Part shown: piece by piece, positions 57,092 to 64,000 of the stretch
How positions within the stretch are numbered: position 1 is the stretch's first letter
Layout: every line of letters begins with the position of its first letter
Assembly (NCBI GenBank): GCA_029747585.1
Contig: JAPEVF010000202.1
Coordinates: forward strand, 1 to 64,000
Direction: 5' to 3'
From: Pleurotus djamor
Lineage: Eukaryota > Basidiomycota > Agaricomycetes > Agaricales > Pleurotaceae
Length of the DNA: 64,000 bases
Program-made: the position numbers and the translations under genes
Notes under the pieces: generated by a model
The model's database searches: none
What the model saw: the letters and a program-made list of their open reading frames with translations, nothing else
What the model was told of the DNA's origin: nothing

Positions 57092-59493
57092 GGCGCTCGG
57101 GCGGAATAGAATGAAAAGAGCTCTGAGATCTGGGCCTCGATGGCTTTCTTTTCTTGATGTAGTCTTTGGACATCTTGGAGCATACCAACAACTTCTTTGT
57201 TTAACTCCCTCTTGAATTGATCGACATGCACTATTTTTCTTGTCAAAAACCCGTCTAGTTGGATTGGACTCTTCAACTTACTTTGCACGTTGATCGCCGT
57301 AGCTTCTTTCATAGCCTCGACGAATCTCAGCCGCTCTCCTCGAATCTCGCGAGTTATTTCTAGATGACAATAAGAGACCTTATATCCGAACGACGAAAGT
57401 ATGGGACTCGAAGTACCTTGCACGAATGTGGCCACCATAGTTTCGTGTTCACGGCGCTGATGGGCTATGATATCGTTGATCATCTCCGTAGCTGAAGCAT
57501 GACATGGTTAACGATGGTAAGATGAGGATAACAAGTCGATCTAGGAAACTCACGCGCTGCCACGGTAATCTGTGCTTGTTGGTGCAAACCAGAGTTCATG
57601 TTCATGTTGCTTTGTAATACCTTCATGGTATGCTCGCGAGACCGACCTTCGGCGAGAATTTGCTGTACGTCGTGACGAAGGCCGGTATTAGGACTGGTGT
57701 CGTAGCACAGTGTTTTGCATAGGTGGTCAACATTCGCCGCAACAGCTTGAATCTGCGACGTGCCGTTGGTCACAAAATTTTCGAGCCACTTGGAAAATAT
57801 TGATCAGAGTCACGAAGGTCATCCATTACGATAGCCTACCGTATTCAGCTCGCTCAGGTATCTAACACTATCGACTTGTTGTTGATACTGAGCTGCCCGA
57901 TCACTAAGCTCTGCCTGTATGAGAGTGATTAGTTTGTCGGTATTGGCATTCGCTTCATGTGAGTTAGGTTTCGCCGCTCCAAGCTCTTGAGATCCATGAA
58001 GACGCAATTGTTGAAGCTGGTCAATTTTTTGGAGAATTAGATTGAGCTCTGGAACGCCTTGATTCGCATTTCTCTGAATGTTTGACGTGATACCGTCGAA
58101 CTTCAAGTCGTGTTGGCGCCGAGTGTCCTCCAATCTAGTTGATATCTCTTTGAGAGTAGCAAGGATGCCGAGCTCCGTGGAGGAAGGAGTTGAATGGACC
58201 TGCTTTTCGCAGTACTTGAGTACATGTTCCACTTTCGCACATAGGTCTTTCAGTAGATCGTCGGTAACCGTATTGTGACTGGGGTTCAAGGTGAGTGTGT
58301 GTGACGGAACTTGAGCAGCATGAGCTAGCTTGGTAGGAGCAATCTCAGATGATCCTGGCCGTTCGTTAGGGAGAGTAACAGAGTCCAGCGGGGAAACAGG
58401 TCCATCGAGTTTGTTGGTGTAATAGTCGAGGATATTATCCCCAGTATTATCAAGTGAGTTTGTGTTTTGAGGTGCCTTCGATGTACGTGAAAAGCGTTCT
58501 ATACCAGAATCGGAAGAGCCCTGCCTTTCGAGTTGAGAGATACGACTTTTAACCATGGAGAGTGCACCTAGGTTCGCAATAGACGGGCTTCTGGCAGAAG
58601 AGGCCACGGTACTCGTGCACGCTGAAGCAGTCAGAGACGGACATCCATGCGCAATCACAAGCGGAGGTAGGGTCTTCCCAACGTCGAGAAAGGACTGGAC
58701 CTGGGAGATCTGAGACTGAGGCCGCAATGTTTCCTCTTGTCGAAATGAGTAGTCTTGGTGAAAAGGAAGTCGTTGGTTCATGTACGAATCAGCTGCTATC
58801 TGAGGGTGTTGAATGCGATCAGAAGGGGCTGAGGTCGTGCGGCCTTTAGACTTTTCGTGCAGAGATAGAATGGACTCCCTGGATGATAGATAGGGCATGA
58901 GCAGGGGGATTCCTAATGCATGAAGCTCCTCACCAGATCAAGTCGATCCAAATGGCTCTATCTTGAGAAGTAAAGCAAGCGAAACGGTGCAAAGGTCTTC
59001 CTTCGAAAACTAGCTCGAAAGGACGGAGGTTTCCAGGTGTAGGTGCGTCTCTCAGAAGAGGGTCATGTTGGTCCAGTTGTTCGTTGAAGTTGTCGCCAGC
59101 TCGGACGTCGATACAGTGATCGAAAGTTATTACATGTGCATCCAGCGCCGCGTCAGTAGAGAGCGCAGGAACAAGCGAGATTCCATCTGCGGTCAGCGTT
59201 GCAGAGTAAGCCCGCCATGCTAAGGAACCGGCATGATTCGTCAGGTACAAAAGGCGGCTTGAGTGAGTCTGAGGTTTTGGCGGTGGTGCAGGAGGACAAG
59301 GTTCGGAGCGTTGCCTAGAATGCATTTTCGTATTTTCTGAGCGAGCCGACTCGAGTCTCCAGCTGATTGTCCGAGATTTCGTCTTTATGGCGGAGACGAT
59401 GTTTTGAAACGACTTTCGCAAGGGCGATCTACCTACGCCGCGGTAGAGCGAGTCACGCTTAGAGGTTNTTGATGATGCGTAGTTTCCAGACAT
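57085..59493 (-). CDS. PH-domain and coiled-coil protein, function unknown
   Basis: Starts MSGNYASS (one residue masked by N). Residues to about 187 hold a PH-like domain: LLYLTNHAGSLAWRAYSATL, FDHCIDVRAGDNFNEQ, LRPFELVFEGRPLHRFACF, ending QDRAIWIDLIW, the typical C-terminal tryptophan helix. After an intron, a Ser-rich linker is followed by long helical coiled-coil segments (DLLKDLCAKVEHVLKYCEKQ; LATLKEISTRLEDTRRQHDL; LQDVQRLHQEKKAIEAQISE). It ends SARAPQ. I recognise no named family. A membrane-associated scaffold is a fair guess. Its coding sequence overlaps the end of the dioxygenase gene by 7 nt. Confidence 0.75.
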
Positions 59494-59523
59494 TGGTGTT
59501 CCGTACTGAGAGTGGTTGGATTA

Positions 59524-60074
59524 CAGCCGTTTGCAAANTTCTTGACACTCCCGGTATCCGCGAGGAGATGATTACATGAAAAGTGGAAACTAACTTAGCC
59601 AAATTTCGTCAACTTTCACTAAGCGCCCGGCTTCGCGACGATGAGTTTTGGTTCTCAAGATGTTGACAGAAAAAGTTGGCGTGATGTATCATGTTCACGA
59701 GGATGTGGATATCCATATCATTGAATATCAGCTTGCGTTGGGGAATACAGGCGAAGAAGGTAGTCAGTATTGTTGCAATATTGCCTAGAATCAATCAGCG
59801 TGGGCGTTCTCGTCTGACTCGTTACTTTGTCGTTACTCTGACCGCCGCGTTCCGTATGATTGATTACCAAGAGACTTTAGAGACCTCGTTGAGCTATGGA
59901 GTCAACTATCTTGAGGTCACGACTGGTGGAAAAGACGTTGGAAAAGCGGCAAAAAAGCGGAAAGGTGTAGGTGGGCGCTAAACATTTACACAAAATTTTG
60001 CTAAGTACGTTTCCAGTTTTACTCGATTCATCTTCGCGCGGATGACGGAGTGTCAAGAATTTTGCAAACAGCTG
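59524..60074. mobile_element. MITE with CAG...CTG termini and TA target duplication
   Basis: A 551-bp element. The left end CAGCCGTTTGCAAA, an N, then TTCTTGACACTCC is mirrored at the right end (GGAGTGTCAAGAA, TTTTGCAAACAGCTG). Similarity continues inward for about 100 bp per side (ATCCGCG.. AGATGA, GTGGAAAC/CTGGAAAC, ACTTAG.CAAA, AAGCGCCC). TA flanks both ends (59522-59523 and 60075-60076), as for Tc1/mariner-pogo insertions. The interior codes for nothing recognisable. It lies 30 bp from the PH-protein start codon. Confidence 0.75.
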
Positions 60075-60207
60075 TAAAAGAATATCAACTTGCCGTCAGC
60101 GTACGAAATTGTGGAGGCCCAAAAGGGGATTAATTAGGGGCAGTCACGTTGCCTTCAGCTCGACAAGTCCCACCGCGACCACCGCCGCCAGCAACCAGCT
60201 CGTCCCA

Positions 60208-60645
60208 ATGGCAACCGCGTCGGCCTCAGATGCACCGTATCAACCGCCTCCAATCACGAATATTCTGTCATGGATCGCTTCGACACTCTCGTTTGTCGCT
60301 TCTGCTTTGGTCACCACCGTTGCCTACACCTTATCCATCGCGACCTATCTCTATCGCCTTTCGCCGCATCGCATCGTCTCATCCTTTTTGGTGCCAATAC
60401 TGCTGTATGCTCTTGACCCCTTTATAATTGTAGCCCGCCTCACGACACACGTCTTCTTCCGAGTTCCTTGGCGATTTACTCTGGATATCTTGGAACAGTT
60501 CCGCCCCATCTATTCTCTATGCGGAGCAGCTTGCCTTGTTGGTGCCTTCATCGGGATCATTGGTCGTATTGCTTCCGCGGTGCTGGTAAAAGTGGTGGCC
60601 GATGAATTTGAAGAAGAAATGGAACAAGTTGTCGTGAAAGAGTAG
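60208..60645 (+). CDS. Small multi-span membrane protein, function unknown
   Basis: 145 residues, no intron seen. The ATG at 60208 (MATASASDAPYQPPPITNIL) is the first in frame; the frame is open further upstream but without another ATG. Three or four hydrophobic segments: ILSWIASTLSFVASALVTTV AY-type helix near residues 16-40, SSFLVPILLYALDPFIIVA (about 58-76) and SLCGAACLVGAFIGIIG (about 103-120). It ends with an acidic tail (VVADEFEEEMEQVVVKE). I do not recognise a family. An ER or other endomembrane protein is plausible. Confidence 0.65.
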   Translation: MATASASDAPYQPPPITNILSWIASTLSFVASALVTTVAYTLSIATYLYRLSPHRIVSSFLVPILLYALDPFIIVARLTTHVFFRVPWRFTLDILEQFRPIYSLCGAACLVGAFIGIIGRIASAVLVKVVADEFEEEMEQVVVKE

Positions 60646-61151
60646 ACGTTGCATTGCTGGTAACTGTAAGCTTCGCTCGCCATTGTCTTCTCTCGTATTC
60701 GACTAACTCTCGCACAGTTACATTCTCTTGAGACACACGGTCAGTCTTCTATAACTCTTCGAACCTGGGTAAGGTTCTCAAAGCAAGGTTCAGACAACCG
60801 TCACCAAGTCATACTTATAATTGGTTACAACGATTCTGAAGGTCTCCATCAGAGTGCGTCTCTTGGTGCCTGCACCGTTGCTGAGGCCACGGTATCTATC
60901 CTGCAAGTTTCTTGGGCAGGCACCATTTTGTCATGGGTAGTTCTTTCTGGATCCCAGGGAACGTCTGGAAAACGGTTGTTTGTTCGCACTCATGCCCTCT
61001 AAGTATTAGATTCACAAAAAGTTGCTAGTACCCTACCTTGTTTTGGAATTTCATGCACGCGGCTTCACACGCGCTTCTGCGACGACTTCCACCATATTTA
61101 TACAGACGCGAGACACCCTGGTCATGAAGACCCACGCCCCCAAAGACTACC
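60646..61151. other. Intergenic gap with one strong hairpin
   Basis: 506 bp without a coding region I can support. It contains a perfect 10-bp inverted repeat, TGGTGCCTGC at 60864-60873 and GCAGGCACCA at 60916-60925, with a 42-nt loop. This might be a structured UTR or small RNA. The rest is probably the 3' UTR of the membrane gene and the promoter of the aldehyde dehydrogenase. Confidence 0.4.
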
Positions 61152-63191
61152 ATGAAGTACACATCTGTTGAGGAGATTAGAGTGGTATGCATTTATTTCT
61201 AATGTGCTTTGGTTATTTAACGAAAGATCCATAGGGACGCCGTGCATTGGAAACTACCTTCAGGCAAGGAGTTACTCGGTCCCTTCAATGGCGACGACAC
61301 CAACTGTACCAACTCGCTCACATGGTTCAAGACAACCTAGATGCATGGATTCAAGCAATTGACGCTGACCTAGGACGTCCAAAAGCAGAGACGCTTCCAG
61401 CGGAGACTGGCCTCATCGTTGAACGCTGTCTCATCAGTGCTGACAAGCTTGAAGAATGGACGACCCCAGAAGTATTAACGGATATTGTCCCAGATTGGCA
61501 GAAGTCGTGGAAACCAACGATTTACAAGGAAGCCAAAGGCGTCGTCTTGATCATTGGGTAAGGCACCAAGTGATTTGACTTACCCTCGAGACTAATGCGT
61601 TCTCAGGCCATGGAACTTTCCTATGGTTCTCACTCTACAACCACTCATCGGTGCAATCGCTGCCGGTTGTTGCGCGGCTGTCAAACCGTCAGAAATTGGC
61701 TCAAACTACTCGAACCTCCTCGCTAAACTCCTTCCCCTTTACTTGGATCAATCAGCTTATCGTGTCATCCTAGGAGATGCTGAGGTGACATCCAAGGCCT
61801 TGGAACTCCCTTGTGCGTTTGTATTTCACTTTCCCACTATTCACCGGGAAGTTGTTGACCCATTCTCTCACAGGGGACCACGGTAAATTTCTGTAGTATG
61901 ATAAAGTGAACATGCGGTGTTGATAATTTTGTAGTCTTCTTCACAGGTAGTGGTCGTGTTGGAAGGATCATTGCATCGGCCGCGGCTCAGCACCTTACTC
62001 CGGTTACCTTGGAACTCGGAGGAAAGTCGCCAGTGATCATTGCTGCTGATTGCGACATAGAACTCGCCGCAAAACGTATCCTATGGGGTAAAATCACCAA
62101 TAGTGGGCAGGTGGGTTGGCGGTGTTTCTCCATCGATTCTAGTCTCTTTGACTCATGATGAGCAGATTTGTGCTAGCCCAGATCACGTATATATCGTCCG
62201 AGAGAGGCTAGCAAGCTTCGTCGATGCCCTCACAAAGTGCTACGCGGACTTCTTTCCCAATGGCGTCTTGGGCACTAAAACGATGGGACACATTATAAAC
62301 AAGACACACTTTCATAGGCTGACCAAATTGCTTGAGAGAACTAAGGGCAAGGTCGTTTTGGGAGGGAAAAATGATGGTCATTTATCGATAGAACCTACTG
62401 TGGTCATCGATGTCGGCGTGGATGATTCACTCATGGAAGAGTAAGTTGAATATGTCCGTGTCACTCCCAGTGACTGACTGATTTTCGTTCAGAGAGCTAT
62501 TTGGCCCAATTCTTCCTGTCATTCCAGTCGATAGCGTCGACGAGGCTATCAGCTCAATAAGGCGGGGGTGAGTTCTAATTGGCTGGGTCACGCTCCCCCA
62601 GATGCACCCAAACGCTAATTTTTGTGCCAAAGGCCCCATCCTCTGACTATCTACGCATTCACTCAAAATGACGCAACTAAGCGGAAGAGTAGGCGCACCC
62701 GTTTTCAGCATTTGTGCTTCACGTAACCCTATCTTACAGTATTTGAGAATACGCTCAGCGGCGTTATGACTTTCAATGAAACATTCCAAACGCTCTCAGG
62801 TATGTTTTGGGGTTCGCTCGCTCGGCTGTCTGCAACCTATTTAACATTGACTCCAGTGAACGAGTTGCCATTCGGTGGCGTCGGCGCGTCAGGATGTAAG
62901 TTCAGACTATCGATATAAACGGTGACGTTTTGACGTACATTTCTCATAGATGGCCGTCAGGGATTAAAGAACACTTTTGACACGTTCACGTACCTTCGTA
63001 GTTCTATCGACATGCCGAAGGAGTAAGCACGGTGTTTTCGAGCTTGGGCTTATGTCTGACGTCTCTATGCTAGAGCCGAGCCTTCTTTGGATGCTCGATA
63101 TCCACCATTTACCGAAGAAAAGATCAACATCGTGTCGGAAACATCTCTTTTGCAGATCCCACCAAGTTCAAATCCCTTCGCCAAGGTATAG
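61152..63191 (+). CDS. HFD1: Aldehyde dehydrogenase, class-3/fatty-aldehyde type
   Basis: Oxidises aldehydes with NAD(P)+; similar in build to fatty aldehyde dehydrogenases. Exons give [11 protein letters not shown], then [40 protein letters not shown], the assembled [13 protein letters not shown], the general-base Glu in [10 protein letters not shown], the catalytic Cys in [11 protein letters not shown], then [30 protein letters not shown] and [18 protein letters not shown]. The final exon ends SNPFAKV. A 9-nt microexon (61874-61882) lies between introns 61813-61873 and 61883-61934. No C-terminal membrane anchor is visible, so localisation differs from yeast Hfd1; the symbol is by family only. 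Confidence 0.88.
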
Positions 63192-63461
63192 TACTTCACC
63201 TGTGCTTACGAAGTACCGGCGTTTGTAACACTCGGGTATCAGAAGGCCTCATTGTAAATGAAACTACGAATATGACCATGTAGCAGTGAAGAGCTAAGGA
63301 GCTTAGAGATACTTGCCTTAATACACAAAAAATTATCCGGAAGCCAAACGGAAGCCCCTGTATAATATAAGTAACTGAGACTCATGTGACCGTCGCGTGT
63401 CGCGTTGGAATGACAGTGGCACTGGAAGCGCGTCGAGGCTGCTCAACAGTGGACGGTGAGG

Positions 63462-64000
63462 ATGCGTGCAACCCTTGATGCTCGTGCTCTTAAACGTGCG
63501 CATACTCCACCCTAAGTCGTCTTGCTGGTCTCACATCCCTACAGCATTCACCAAGGCTCTCGTCTGCCTGTCAAAGTACGGCGAGGAACTGTCCATTCAG
63601 GCTACTCCTGACACGCTCACCCTTTCCTCCACCAACTCCTCTTATTCCGCATACGGTCATTTCAAATTCAACAAGTACTTCTTTGCGAAATACTCCCTTC
63701 CACCAGGCGAATCAATTGAAGCCCCCCAGGTTACAGGACAGTTACTCACAAAGGTAGCTGCACACGTCCTTGACCGTTGCTTGTGGTATCTGCTTACCAG
63801 CACATCGGCTTACAGTCTCTACTTTCTGTCCTGAGACATCGAAATGTCGACAAGATGGTAAACCGATGCGAGTTATCCATCGTTGGCAGCGATGGGCAGG
63901 AGGACGAGCAAGACACCCTGGAAGGCAGGCTGATAGTTCGTCTGCATTGCAAGCATGGTAAGCGTCAATGAATATATACATTCTACCAGTCCTTGAAAAT
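63462..64000 (+). CDS. RAD9: Checkpoint clamp subunit Rad9 (5' part)
   Basis: PCNA-like subunit of the 9-1-1 DNA-damage clamp. The coding sequence starts MRATLDARALK, and an intron (GTGCGC...CTACAG) leads to FTKALVCLSKYGEELSIQAT, NSSYSAYGHFKFNKYFFAKY and, after another intron (GTAGCT near 63754 to a CTTACAG acceptor), SLLSVLRHRNVDKMVNRCEL. These are the sliding-clamp repeats of Rad9. The gene continues beyond the right edge, so the phosphorylated tail is not visible. Confidence 0.85.

Noticed and set aside
59691..59981. 96-residue open frame inside the MITE
   Set aside because: No transposase motif; it runs through the inverted arm and has no homology I can see.
60755..60800. B-box-like TTCGAACCTGGG on the minus strand
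   Set aside because: The flanking bases do not form a T-arm and no A-box lies upstream.

Overview
This is a contig-internal stretch of a filamentous basidiomycete nuclear genome, most likely an agaricomycete (mushroom-forming fungus). Genes are dense on both strands. Nearly every gene is cut by short introns of about 50-60 nt with GT(R)NGT donors and CTAAC/CTRAY branch points, and intergenic gaps are often only 50-250 bp. The gene content is fungal: a New1-type ABC-F protein, Mga2/Spt23, Mon1, Add66, fungal GPAT and F1 delta. Nothing looks prokaryotic or viral. All genes lie in one chromosomal context with no sign of a plasmid. Isolated N bases cluster at about 28.1-31.1 kb and 53.7-56.9 kb, so gene models there are less certain.

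Layout, left to right. 0-2.4 kb: Ap4A phosphorylase (+) and a small single-pass membrane protein (+). 2.6-11.2 kb: dihydroxy-acid dehydratase ILV3 (-) and the peroxisomal import receptor PEX5 (-). PEX5 shares a 179-bp divergent promoter with the ETF alpha subunit (+), and a FAD monooxygenase (-) follows. 11.4-17.7 kb: NEW1 (-) and glycerol-3-phosphate acyltransferase (-). The acyltransferase is divergent from the ribosome-assembly factor RRP12 (+, 17.9-22.2 kb), and the gap holds telo-box, RRPE-like and PAC-like motifs. 22.2-29.6 kb: proteasome assembly chaperone 2 (-), divergent from MON1 (+), then a cyclopropane-fatty-acid synthase-type methyltransferase (+) and guanine deaminase (+). 29.7-37.4 kb: a BTB protein (-) and the membrane-tethered regulator MGA2/SPT23 (-), divergent from nucleoporin NUP2/NUP50 (+). 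37.8-43.6 kb: the Rab-GAP GYP1 (-), divergent from an RraA-like aldolase-fold protein (+), then DNA polymerase kappa (-). 43.9-48.0 kb: a single-exon caspase-fold (C14) protein (-), divergent from Beclin-1/ATG6 (+). 48.4-51.9 kb: glutamate-cysteine ligase (+) and F1-ATPase delta (+). 52.0-53.0 kb: a long-arm inverted-repeat element without a coding region. 53.1-59.5 kb: a large AlkB-like dioxygenase (+) and a PH/coiled-coil protein (-), whose coding sequences overlap tail-to-tail by 7 nt. 59.5-60.1 kb: a 551-bp MITE with CAG...CTG termini and TA duplications, lying in the promoter shared by the PH gene and a small multi-span membrane protein (+). 61.1-64.0 kb: a class-3-like aldehyde dehydrogenase (+) with a 9-nt microexon, and the 5' part of the checkpoint clamp gene RAD9 (+), which runs off the window.

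Most genes are housekeeping: translation and ribosome assembly, peroxisome and lipid metabolism, autophagy and vacuole traffic, redox, DNA damage. They do not form a pathway cluster. The less ordinary items are the caspase-fold protein with its large C-terminal region next to Beclin, the AlkB-like protein with cysteine-rich modules, the two inverted-repeat elements inserted beside promoters, and the microexon.
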